This document shows positions 54,305 to 63,021 of a stretch of 64,000 bases of DNA, in pieces. Both the position numbers and the translations under genes were made by a program. This stretch comes from Xanthocytophaga agilis. Lineage in GTDB: Bacteria; Bacteroidota; Bacteroidia; Cytophagales; 172606-1. How positions within the stretch are numbered: the first letter of the stretch is position 1; each line of letters opens with the position of its first letter. The notes beneath the pieces are model-generated. The model saw only the letters and a program-made list of their open reading frames with translations. It made no database searches and was not told the DNA's origin. The stretch lies in the NCBI RefSeq assembly GCF_030068605.1, contig NZ_JASJOU010000004.1, positions 310,001 to 374,000 on the forward strand, in the 5' to 3' direction.

Positions 54305-57300
54305 TTGGTCAGTTAGAACTTAGTCGCAATATTCGTTTGTCATTTTTTGTGGCAGCCGCAATGTTTGTCCTGGTTGCACTGATTAACATATGGGTAGTAG
54401 AGCGCAAAGTGCAAAACAGGATATGTGATCTCAATAGAGTAAGCCTGGTGGCCGGACAAAAGTTGTATGTTCAGACAATTGCAAAGGATGCATTGCTAAT
54501 ACAGGCGGCAACAGACCCTGTAATGTTGGAGAGACATGTACTCCAGATACAGGAAGATGTTGGAGAGTGGCAGTCCGTTAATAAGAAATTACAGAACCAA
54601 GATGTACATTCCAAACGTCTTGGTTTATTGCTTTCTGATCCTGTTAGTATAGGGGTATCTGAACTGTATCAGAAAGCTGAGCCACGTCGGAAAGCTATGA
54701 TGAAGGCTGTGGCTCAACTGGTAAGAACAACTCAAACATCAGGTCCTAATCACAAAGCAGCAGTAAAGAAAAGTGTAAAGAGTATTCTTAAACAAGAAGC
54801 ATATCTTCGTAAAGAATACGACCAGATCTGCTTACAAGCCATTAAAGATGCTGAGCATAACCTGTATAATCTGAAAAAATGGATTCTGCAAACTACTTTG
54901 GTTACGCTGGTCATTTTGCTGGCATTGGGTTTTTTGTTATTACGGCCATTAAAAAAGATTATCAATAATTTTCTTGCCTATCAGAAGACGCAGATTAAAA
55001 GGCTTCGTATTGCTTCTGAAGATTTATCACGAACCAATGCCTTTCAGAAGGCTATATTGGAAAGTGCTATTGTGTCTATTGTTGCCACAGACGAAGATGG
55101 TATTATTACACATGTAAATACTACTGCCGGAGCATGGTTGGGTTATTCATCTGCTGATCTGATTGGGAAGTGTTCGCCCGATATTTTCCATGATTCGGAT
55201 GAGTTAAAGCAACGAGCTGGTCAATTGTCTGTCATATATGGTCGGGAGATCACACCTGGATATGAAGTGTTGATTGCTCCGTTAGAGTATAATTCGTTTG
55301 ATACTCGTGAATGGACGTATGTGCGTAAGGATGGCTCAACATTTCCGATCCTTCTGACGGTTTCTCCCATTCGAGATGAAGAAGGCGAAATAACCGGATA
55401 TCTGGGTGTGGGCTATGATATGACACAGAAACATAAGGTAGAAGAAAAACTTCGTAAAAGTGAAGAGTTCTATCGTTTGTTATCACAAAATGCGAAAGAT
55501 GTTGTATGTCTTCATGAACCGGATGGTACGTACATTTATCTTTCTGATGCGATTGTGTCACTTACAGGGTATTTGCCAGATGAATTAGTGGGTAAACATC
55601 CGTTAACCGTTGTACATCTGGATGATCACGCACATATAGAAGAAGCCCGCCGAAAGTCAATGGATGATGGACAGGGTCGATTGATTCAATATCGGTTTAA
55701 ATGTAAAGACGGAAGCTATGTATGGGTAGAAACGCAGGTGAGTCTACTGAAGGATGAAGATGGAAATCTGGTTCATTTGCAATCCAGTACACGCGATATT
55801 AGTGCCCGGAAGAAATTTCAGGAACAACTTGAACATAGTGAATACAATCTGCAGGAGGCACAGAGAGTGGCCCGTTTGGGTAGTTGGGAAATAGACCTTC
55901 GTACAGAGAGAACTTTGTGGTCTCTTGAAATGTATCGTTTACATGGTATGGAGCCTCACTCGGCACTTCCCGAAATCAATAGATTTGTACATCTGATTTA
56001 TCCCGATGACCGGAGACAGTTTCTTGCCAATATTCATAATGCCAGATCTCTGGGAAAAGAATTTGAGTGGGATCTTCGGGTTGTACTTCCTGATGGGACT
56101 ATTCGCTGGTTATATACAATAGTACGGGTGCGCAAGGATGATACCGGGGCAGTTGTGAAACTATATGGCACAGCTATGGATATTACTGAGTCTAAACGTG
56201 CCAGAGAAGAGTTATCCGAGTCTAATAGGTTGATCAATGCTTTATTTGATCATTCTCCATTGCCAATACAGGTTTTTGATAAGTATGGATTCTCGTTACG
56301 CATGAATGAAGCACGCCGTTCTTTTCTTGGTTTGCCTTCTGTGGGATATCGTGTTGGGCAATATAATGTGTTGACGGACGAAGTTTCTAAAGCGACAGGT
56401 TTAAAAGCATATTATGAGAGAGCCTACAATGGCGAAGTTGTAATAGTAAGGGATCAGTATATGGATTTAACAAATAAGTTTGGAGATGAATCCGACTTAC
56501 GACGTGTTTATTATGATCATCTGATATTTCCATTGCAAAATAGTAATGGTGTTGTAGAAGCAGTTGTTTCATTTATTCAGGATATTACAGATAGAATTGA
56601 TGCTAAACAGAAGGCTCAGCATGCATTACGTTTTGTAGAGAGTGTAGCCAATGCTACTCCTGATTTCCTGTTTGTGGTAGATGTAGAACAACAGGCTGTG
56701 ATCTATGCAAACTATGCCTTACAAACGTTTCTGGGGGCTTCCAACGAAGAATTGCGTGGGCAGGAAAAGTCTTTATTGGAACAAGCCGTACTACCATTGG
56801 ATCAGCCTTTGGTAAAACAATATCTGAAGGAATTTCCCACAGAAGGAACCCATAGTATAGAGTTCCACCTCCGAAATATACAAAATGAATACCGTCTGAT
56901 TTGTACACATGGCGTTCCTTTTCAGTTTGATTCAGATGGTAAGGTAACTCAAATTCTGATTAGTGCACAGGATATTACAGATCAACGTGAATCTGATTTG
57001 AGGTTGTGGCAAGCCTATCGGGAATTGAAAGCCTCTGAAGAAGAACTGCGCTCTAACGGAGAAGAGCTGCAGGCAATGAATGAAGCTATGGAGGAGACTA
57101 TCGCAGAATTGCGTTCTACCCAGGCACAATTGATTCAGTCTGAAAAAATGGCATCTTTGGGACAGCTGACTGCCGGAATTGCGCATGAAATCAACAATCC
57201 AATCAACTTTGTGTATGCAGGAGTTGACAATCTAAAGCAATCACTGTCTGAGATCTATCAAATCCTTGCCCACTATGAGCGTATTGAAGAGGTTCATAAC

Positions 57301-57939
57301 ACAGAGCAAATTACATGGGAACTGGCTGCTATGAAAGATATCAAGCAGTCGCTGTTTTATCGGGAGAACAAAGAAAATATTTGGTTAACACTTCAGTCAA
57401 TAGAACAGGGAGCTTCACGTACAGCTGAAATTGTCAAAGGACTTCGTATGTTTTCCAGGTTGGATGAGGCAGAAAGTAAATTTGCTAATATTAATGAGTG
57501 TCTGGATAGTACATTGATCTTGCTGACCGGACAAACCAAGAACCGGATACAAGTAATACGGGAGTATGATAAAACGTTACCTGAAATTGAATGTTATCCC
57601 GGACAGCTGAATCAGGTATTTATGAATCTACTCACTAATGCGATTCAGGCTATTGATGGCGTAGGCCTGATATGGGTTGAAACAAAAAATGAAGATGACA
57701 CGATTGTCATTTCTGTGAGAGATTCTGGTTTAGGTATGTCTGATGAAACCCGTAACAAGATATTTGATCCATTCTTCACCACTAAGCCAGTTGGACAAGG
57801 TACAGGATTAGGATTATCTATCACATATAGCATTATACAAAAACACCAGGGTATTGTTGAGGTAGAAAGTGAATTAGGTCATGGTACTACTTTCGTGGTA
57901 CGCTTGCCCAAGGTAATGAAACTTCAGGAGGTCCATTAA
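54301..57939 (+). CDS. Membrane multi-PAS histidine kinase
   Basis: A 1212-residue kinase with a GTG start that overlaps the preceding TGA by four bases. Two membrane spans (about 13-32 and 197-217) enclose a helical periplasmic domain of about 165 residues (LYVQTIAKDALLIQAATDPVMLERHVLQIQED), which recalls four-helix-bundle sensor domains. Five PAS domains follow at about 249-370, 383-510, 515-635, 640-770 and 780-900. A coiled coil with SEEELRSNGEELQAMNEAMEE precedes the kinase core with His962 in IAHEINNP and G-boxes RDSGLGMS and GTGLGLSIT. There is no receiver attached; the upstream receiver kinase is the most likely partner. Confidence 0.92.
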   Translation: MIGQLELSRNIRLSFFVAAAMFVLVALINIWVVERKVQNRICDLNRVSLVAGQKLYVQTIAKDALLIQAATDPVMLERHVLQIQEDVGEWQSVNKKLQNQDVHSKRLGLLLSDPVSIGVSELYQKAEPRRKAMMKAVAQLVRTTQTSGPNHKAAVKKSVKSILKQEAYLRKEYDQICLQAIKDAEHNLYNLKKWILQTTLVTLVILLALGFLLLRPLKKIINNFLAYQKTQIKRLRIASEDLSRTNAFQKAILESAIVSIVATDEDGIITHVNTTAGAWLGYSSADLIGKCSPDIFHDSDELKQRAGQLSVIYGREITPGYEVLIAPLEYNSFDTREWTYVRKDGSTFPILLTVSPIRDEEGEITGYLGVGYDMTQKHKVEEKLRKSEEFYRLLSQNAKDVVCLHEPDGTYIYLSDAIVSLTGYLPDELVGKHPLTVVHLDDHAHIEEARRKSMDDGQGRLIQYRFKCKDGSYVWVETQVSLLKDEDGNLVHLQSSTRDISARKKFQEQLEHSEYNLQEAQRVARLGSWEIDLRTERTLWSLEMYRLHGMEPHSALPEINRFVHLIYPDDRRQFLANIHNARSLGKEFEWDLRVVLPDGTIRWLYTIVRVRKDDTGAVVKLYGTAMDITESKRAREELSESNRLINALFDHSPLPIQVFDKYGFSLRMNEARRSFLGLPSVGYRVGQYNVLTDEVSKATGLKAYYERAYNGEVVIVRDQYMDLTNKFGDESDLRRVYYDHLIFPLQNSNGVVEAVVSFIQDITDRIDAKQKAQHALRFVESVANATPDFLFVVDVEQQAVIYANYALQTFLGASNEELRGQEKSLLEQAVLPLDQPLVKQYLKEFPTEGTHSIEFHLRNIQNEYRLICTHGVPFQFDSDGKVTQILISAQDITDQRESDLRLWQAYRELKASEEELRSNGEELQAMNEAMEETIAELRSTQAQLIQSEKMASLGQLTAGIAHEINNPINFVYAGVDNLKQSLSEIYQILAHYERIEEVHNTEQITWELAAMKDIKQSLFYRENKENIWLTLQSIEQGASRTAEIVKGLRMFSRLDEAESKFANINECLDSTLILLTGQTKNRIQVIREYDKTLPEIECYPGQLNQVFMNLLTNAIQAIDGVGLIWVETKNEDDTIVISVRDSGLGMSDETRNKIFDPFFTTKPVGQGTGLGLSITYSIIQKHQGIVEVESELGHGTTFVVRLPKVMKLQEVH

Positions 57940-58020
57940 TCCAACATAAGAGAAACAATAGTTCCAGGACTCTTTACCTATAAAGGTAATAGTCTATCGT
58001 CTGTTTTTTAGTTAGACGCT

Positions 58021-58878
58021 TTATGGATTTTTTGCTCTGGTAGTAAAGGCCTGAAGCCCCTTGATAAATGATAATACACCCACATCCATATGGTCCAAAT
58101 GATTGTATATGTGGCTTTTGTATACCATCTTTTCTATTTTTTCCTTCTGAAGGCCATTGGTTAATTTTTGTACAGGTTTGACATTCCAGACAGAGTCTTC
58201 CAACGCACCTGCACTCACGAAAATTTGTAGGCTATCATTGGGCGATCTGTTTTTTAACTCAGCAGGAAGTTTATTCAGATAGAAGTTATTATACCAGAGC
58301 GTAGGACTTGCTGCAATAAAGGTCTGAAAGCTGTTGGACCTATTTTCTAGTTGATCCAATAAGCTATATAAAGTAAAGTAACCCCCAAATGAATGTCCCA
58401 GTAAGCAACGATTATTTTTTTGAGTTCTGAATGACGCATCAATTTTAGTCAGGAGTTCTTTGGTAAGAAACTGATGAAATCGTTGTCCTCCACCTTCACT
58501 CTTGATTTCATCAGAAGTAAGTGGTTTAGGATAGAGATAATCTCGTACACGTAATGAATCCATCATTTTAAAAGAGCTATAACCAATACTCACCAGAATC
58601 ATAGGATCGAGAAGTTCACCTAGTTCATACTGATGCAGGGTAGATGCCATCATCGGGAAGTAAAAGTTTCCATCCAGTAAATAAACGGTCGGATATCTTT
58701 TATCTGGATGAGATAGATACTCTAGTGGAACCTGTACTTGAATATGAAAGGAGTCCCGAACAAATTCCGAATAATAAACAAACTGAGTTTTTTCTTCTGA
58801 CTCGACCGATTGGGAAGGTTGAGTACATCTAGAGAATGTAGCGAGTATAAGTAGTAATATAGTAACCAAGATTTTCAT
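58021..58878 (-). CDS. Lipoprotein esterase of the alpha/beta-hydrolase EstD/IroE type
   Basis: A 285-residue protein from the ATG at 58878 (an in-frame ATG at 58992 is less likely). A signal peptide with a lipobox-like Cys near residue 18 (TFSRC) is followed by an esterase of the Esterase D (PF00756) family: YPTVYLLDGNFYFPMM, DPMILVSIGY, and the nucleophile elbow GHSFGGY. A His near the C-terminus (NHLDHMDVG) could complete the triad. Such enzymes hydrolyse trilactone siderophores or carboxylic esters, and the substrate is uncertain here. It is transcribed alone, convergent with the kinase gene before it. Confidence 0.87.
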   Translation of the reverse strand: MKILVTILLLILATFSRCTQPSQSVESEEKTQFVYYSEFVRDSFHIQVQVPLEYLSHPDKRYPTVYLLDGNFYFPMMASTLHQYELGELLDPMILVSIGYSSFKMMDSLRVRDYLYPKPLTSDEIKSEGGGQRFHQFLTKELLTKIDASFRTQKNNRCLLGHSFGGYFTLYSLLDQLENRSNSFQTFIAASPTLWYNNFYLNKLPAELKNRSPNDSLQIFVSAGALEDSVWNVKPVQKLTNGLQKEKIEKMVYKSHIYNHLDHMDVGVLSFIKGLQAFTTRAKNP

Positions 58879-59069
58879 TTGGGATGTGGTTTGTTGTGAA
58901 TGAACAGGATTGTATAAACCACAATGTGTTGTTTGATTGAATGGTTGTCTGGCAAGGAAGAAAAATTTTATGCAAATAAGAAGTTCATGCAACCTGCCTC
59001 ATTCAAACTGCATCTTATTGGTAATCTCTAAGACTATGTTGACTTTTTACATTTAACCTCTTTCAAACT

Positions 59070-59843
59070 ATGAAGAAGCTACTTTTTTTACTGATGACAG
59101 TATTGCCAAGTTTTGTTTTTGCTCAGAAGAGTATAGACGCTCAGGAAATAATCACCAAAATTAATGAAGGCAAAGCTGTTAGCTATGAAAATGTGACCAT
59201 TACAGGTAAACTGGATCTGACACGATTGAAAAATATGGAATTGCAGACCAAAGGAATGCAAAAGTTTGTACCAGGAGATAACAAACATTATATCAGTACA
59301 GTAGAAGTGCCTGTTACCTTTCGCAATTGCACATTTACAGGAGATGTCATAGGCTATTATTCAAATAATGAAGATCATGAGCTGTATCAGGCAGACTTTA
59401 CAGAAAATGTAGCATTTGAAAACTGTACATTTGAAGATGCAAGTGCTTTTAAATACTCTCATTTTGAAAAAGGTTTGTCTTTTGCTGGAAGTACTTTTAA
59501 ACAATTAGCTTTGTTTAAATACACTAAGTTCGGACAATTTGCCAACTTTAGCCGGGCACAGTTTAAAAACGGATCAGATTTTAAATATGTAAAGTTTTCA
59601 GAAGGTGTTAGTTTTGAAAATGCTGTTTTTGAAAGAGATGCAGATTTCAAGTATGCTTCTTTCTCTGAAAAAAGCAGCTTTCGGAATGCTCAGTTTAAGG
59701 GATTTGCCAATATGAAATACACTAAGTTTGATAAGGATACGGAATTGAGTGGTATTGTATTTAATGGAGGAGATGATTTTAAGTATGCTAAAATAGGAGG
59801 GGACTCTTTTCAAAAGACAATGCATTATGATAAAAAAGACTAA
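59070..59843 (+). CDS. Exported pentapeptide-repeat-like protein
   Basis: A 257-residue protein with a signal peptide (about 1-19, FVFAQ). From about residue 85 it has a repeat of roughly 20 residues with alternating phenylalanines: FENCTFEDASAFKYSHF, GLSFAGSTFKQLALFKYTKF, FANFSRAQFKNGSDFKYVKF, VSFENAVFERDADFKYASF, SSFRNAQFKGFANMKYTKF. These are A(D/N)LXX-type pentapeptide repeats in pairs, with the FKYxxF block in every second coil, which would form a right-handed quadrilateral beta-helix. The function is unknown. It ends at two strong hairpins shared with a convergent gene. Confidence 0.82.
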   Translation: MKKLLFLLMTVLPSFVFAQKSIDAQEIITKINEGKAVSYENVTITGKLDLTRLKNMELQTKGMQKFVPGDNKHYISTVEVPVTFRNCTFTGDVIGYYSNNEDHELYQADFTENVAFENCTFEDASAFKYSHFEKGLSFAGSTFKQLALFKYTKFGQFANFSRAQFKNGSDFKYVKFSEGVSFENAVFERDADFKYASFSEKSSFRNAQFKGFANMKYTKFDKDTELSGIVFNGGDDFKYAKIGGDSFQKTMHYDKKD

Positions 59844-59911
59844 AAATACGATCGTTCCTACCTTTATACAGACTTTGGTGGATAGTAGTGAGAGTCTGTT
59901 TTTGTGATACT

Positions 59912-59940
59912 CTGTTTCTGAAAATATTTTTCAGAAACAG
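59912..59940. terminator. Hairpin 1 between convergent genes
   Basis: CTGTTTCTGAAAA and TTTTCAGAAACAG form a perfect 13-bp inverted repeat with a TAT loop, 69 bp after the pentapeptide-repeat gene. Confidence 0.7.
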
Positions 59941-59943
59941 ACA

Positions 59944-59970
59944 AACAGGATGGACTATATCCATCCTGTT
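59944..59970. terminator. Hairpin 2 between convergent genes
   Basis: AACAGGATGGA and TCCATCCTGTT form a perfect 11-bp inverted repeat with a 5-base loop, immediately following hairpin 1 and 44 bp before the minus-strand gene end. The T-tracts are short, so the pair may act as a bidirectional terminator or RNA-stability element. Confidence 0.65.
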
Positions 59971-60013
59971 ACTTAGTAAGAGTGCACAAAATAGATACTA
60001 TTTCAGAATTGAA

Positions 60014-60877
60014 TTAATGCATATCTGCGTATGTTTTGTTTACGATCAGGTTTGCCAGTACAATGTGGTTATTTTCATTGACCATATATACAATAAAAGG
60101 TTTGTCTCCAGTGGGAGTGATAAGAGTGAGATAGAAGGCAAATCCCTCACTGCCAAAAGCATCATGGGTCATGGTTACTGTTGAAGCTTTACCTAAACCC
60201 TTGGCATTAGCAAAAAATGGCAGCATTTGTGTTTGAAATACTTTTTCAACCTGTTCCATACCTAACTGTTTCATAAAGTTAGGGCTAAACTGCTTGATAA
60301 CTGATTGAGCATCTCCATGAATCAGCAACTCTACTATATGGTTTGCTGCCTGTTGATAGAGATGTGACTCTTTCTGCATAGTCAGATAATCAGACATAGA
60401 TGCTTCCGTGTGACCATTAGCCGCTTGTTGGGCTGCTACCTGCTGGGCCAATGTATCATCATTTTCCAACGCCTGAATTACCTGCATTGTCCAGGTTTCC
60501 AGAAATGCAGCTTTCTGGTTGCTGTTATAACCTGTATTGTTTAATATCTTGGCTGCCTCCGGAACTTCTTTGTCAAAGTTTTCACCCAATACATAGGAGG
60601 TGATAACATAAGTTGCCAGATCTGCTTCATTGTCTAATCCATAATTTACTGCTTTTTTAAGAATAGAATCCATTACCCGATTCATTTCTGCTGCGGATAC
60701 TTGTTTGGAGTCTTCAAAGGATTCATGCAGAAACTGTATCAGACGTGTTTTGAGTGAAGGTGTAATAAGCATTTTCGTGGAGGTTGATTTGTTTTTGTTG
60801 TATGCAATAGTGCTTTTCTGTGCAAGAGCAGATGTGTAAATAGTAATGAAAGCAAATAGAATAATGGCTGTTTTCAT
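60014..60877 (-). CDS. Exported protein of unknown function
   Basis: A 287-residue protein with a signal peptide (about 1-19, ALAQ). The first half of the mature part is helical (LKTRLIQFLHESFEDSKQVSAAEMNRVMDSILKKA) with Gln/Ala-rich segments (QQVAAQQAANG). The last 80 residues have an alternating beta-alpha pattern (TVTMTHDAFGSEGFAFYLTLITPTGDKPFIVYMVN) that could be a small NTF2- or lipocalin-like domain. No family was recognised. It lies 35 bp downstream of the small membrane-protein gene at 60913-61362 and may share its transcript. Confidence 0.7.
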   Translation of the reverse strand: MKTAIILFAFITIYTSALAQKSTIAYNKNKSTSTKMLITPSLKTRLIQFLHESFEDSKQVSAAEMNRVMDSILKKAVNYGLDNEADLATYVITSYVLGENFDKEVPEAAKILNNTGYNSNQKAAFLETWTMQVIQALENDDTLAQQVAAQQAANGHTEASMSDYLTMQKESHLYQQAANHIVELLIHGDAQSVIKQFSPNFMKQLGMEQVEKVFQTQMLPFFANAKGLGKASTVTMTHDAFGSEGFAFYLTLITPTGDKPFIVYMVNENNHIVLANLIVNKTYADMH

Positions 60878-60912
60878 AGTTGTAACTGGAGGATAGTTGT
60901 AGTAGGAAAGAA

Positions 60913-61362
60913 TCAGAGACTAAGTATAGAAAGCAATGACATTTCATGACGTGCTATCCATAATAAGACCAGATTGATAAATGTAATAAGTGCAAAGCCC
61001 AGATAGTACAGTATAAAACCAGGATAGGTGGCTCCTGCTATTCCAGCTGTACCTACAAACATCCAAACCAGGATTACCAGCATAAATAATACACTGAAGC
61101 CAGCCAGAAAAGCTCGTGAATCTGTTGCCTGACGCATTCCCAGAATAAGATGGATAACAGAGAAGAATAGTACAGGCAGCCCCGACAAACAGATGAGCCC
61201 TATATAGGCAGCTCCGGCACCTGGACCACTCTCGCCTTTTTTGGTCATTTGCAATAGTTCTTCAAACCAGGCTACGTTGACCGCTCCGGTAAAAAGGTAG
61301 AAGAGAATATACCAGAGTGTCCACCATCCTCCTCCTAATAGAAATCGAAAAATTTGTGACAT
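60913..61362 (-). CDS. Small integral membrane protein of unknown function
   Basis: A 149-residue protein from the ATG at 61362; the longer frame to 61452 adds 30 polar residues before the first span. About four membrane segments are seen: a start at GGGWWTLWYILFYLFTGAV, then AAYIGLICLSGLPVLFFSVIHLILG, FLAGFSVLFMLVILVWMFV, and FILYYLGFALITFINLVLLWIARHE. It does not match a family I know. It precedes the exported protein at 60014-60877 in the same direction. Confidence 0.6.
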   Translation of the reverse strand: MSQIFRFLLGGGWWTLWYILFYLFTGAVNVAWFEELLQMTKKGESGPGAGAAYIGLICLSGLPVLFFSVIHLILGMRQATDSRAFLAGFSVLFMLVILVWMFVGTAGIAGATYPGFILYYLGFALITFINLVLLWIARHEMSLLSILSL

Positions 61363-61498
61363 ATGTAAATGGGTTGTTTCATTTTGATAGTCACAAAGGT
61401 AGAGGTGGGAAATGTAACTACCTGTTTTTGAGAGTATACAAGAGGTTGACACTCATCTAAATACAGGTAGACAAAAGGTGTACAAACCGACCAATGGC

Positions 61499-62926
61499 TC
61501 AGTTTGGATTATTTTGCTCAGTGAAAATTTGTTGAAGTGTTGTGATTGTCTGATAAAATTCGGGGTTGTTGATTTTGTTTTGCCACGAAAGCTGTCCTGA
61601 AGCAAGTAACTCTGTAAGGCCGGATTTTCCATTCAGACTCCATACAAACAGAACATCCAGTGCTTTCTGGAAGAATCGCTCGTTATTACCTTTCAGGCAT
61701 TCTACAATCCAGTTCCTTGCTGTCTGGCTATCGGGCATCCGGGTGAGAGAAGTCCATGCATAATCATGCCAGTAGGAGTCAATATTTTTCTCTTTCAGAA
61801 AGTCCAGCAGAATAGTAACTGCATTCTCACTTTTATTTTCCTTCCAGAGTGCCATAAAGATAGCTTGCCGGTTTCGCAGTGATTCTGTAGACGCCCGATT
61901 CAGCAAAATAGCTTCTCCATTGGTGACGTTATGATAGGCAAGTGAACGCAACAGACTAGCTAGTAAGGTTTCGTTGGTCTCTTCTTGGAGTCGTTCTGTA
62001 TACTTCTGTATCAACTCCTGCTTCCATTGTGCTTCATCTGCCTGAGTGGCATGGTATTCATCTCCAAATCCATCCAGATAGATATAATGAATCTGTCCGC
62101 CATTGTCCATGTACAGTTGCTTGGACCGCTCATTGGATATAGCAGGTTTAGTTGAAATGATGTTAGCAGAGGTATTGGTTACAGGTTTATTGTCAGGTTG
62201 AGTAAGACGATTGATTTCTGAAACGGCTTGCTGTCCTAGTTGTTTGGTAGCTAGATCCCTACAGTTCAGACAATGTTCAAACGAAAAGAAACCCAGAAAG
62301 AGAAGCCCATCATGAAAATTCTGATCTCCATATTCTATACCATAATCACGGACAATAACAAACGAACTGGCATGATAATCACCTGACGTCCATTGTTTCG
62401 TATTGGCAATAACAGGGTACTCAAACAATTGGAAATGCTTATACGAAGCAATACTGCCCACCTGCATGAATGCATTACGGATGGTTGCGACAAGCAGTTT
62501 ACGTGTATACAGATCTGGAATAGGCCATAAAGGGCCATAGAACCAAAAATCACTGATAAGTTGTGGTAAGAGTTGGTTAGGTTGTTTATATGATCCTGAA
62601 ATGTCTCTATAATACAATCCTTCCGGACTGATAGTCAGCTCCCACTGTTTGATAGTTGTAGCTACTTGAGTTGTGTAGGTAAATGTTTGTGGAGTAATCC
62701 TGTTCAGCTCTATTTGTTTCCAGAAATCATATCGTATACGTGCTGTTTCGGATAAAGTATCATAATATTCTTCAGCAATAGGTATAATTTCTTTAAATAG
62801 TTTGTTTTGTGTTTCCAAAGGTTCTTCTCCCAATACGTTATAGGTCTCCAGAAAGGCTGATACTGCCCAGCTTTTCTTTGTTTTACCATTATTTTGATAA
62901 ATAGTATCTCCTTCAAAATGTATCAT
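61499..62926 (-). CDS. Unknown protein with a C-terminal HEAT-like helical region
   Basis: A 475-residue protein without signal peptide. Residues 1-240 contain a mixed alpha/beta domain (FEGDTIYQNNGKTKKSWAVSAFLETYN, ELTISPEGLYYRDISGSYKQP, FFSFEHCLNCRDLA). The CLNC pair is the only close cysteine pair, so metal binding is possible. A low-complexity Asn/Ser/Thr linker (about 250-275) leads to a helical C-terminus from about 310 with repeated leucines and NAVTILLDFLKEKNI-type helices that resemble HEAT repeats. I cannot name a family. It lies between unknown membrane genes and the TPR regulator. Confidence 0.65.
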   Translation of the reverse strand: MIHFEGDTIYQNNGKTKKSWAVSAFLETYNVLGEEPLETQNKLFKEIIPIAEEYYDTLSETARIRYDFWKQIELNRITPQTFTYTTQVATTIKQWELTISPEGLYYRDISGSYKQPNQLLPQLISDFWFYGPLWPIPDLYTRKLLVATIRNAFMQVGSIASYKHFQLFEYPVIANTKQWTSGDYHASSFVIVRDYGIEYGDQNFHDGLLFLGFFSFEHCLNCRDLATKQLGQQAVSEINRLTQPDNKPVTNTSANIISTKPAISNERSKQLYMDNGGQIHYIYLDGFGDEYHATQADEAQWKQELIQKYTERLQEETNETLLASLLRSLAYHNVTNGEAILLNRASTESLRNRQAIFMALWKENKSENAVTILLDFLKEKNIDSYWHDYAWTSLTRMPDSQTARNWIVECLKGNNERFFQKALDVLFVWSLNGKSGLTELLASGQLSWQNKINNPEFYQTITTLQQIFTEQNNPN

Positions 62927-63021
62927 AATGTATTGTAAATGGGATTGATTGTATCAGAAGTATGTGGCACTACTCTTTTGGAAAGATTAGTAAGATAGGT
63001 AGAGTGTAAACTACAATAAAG

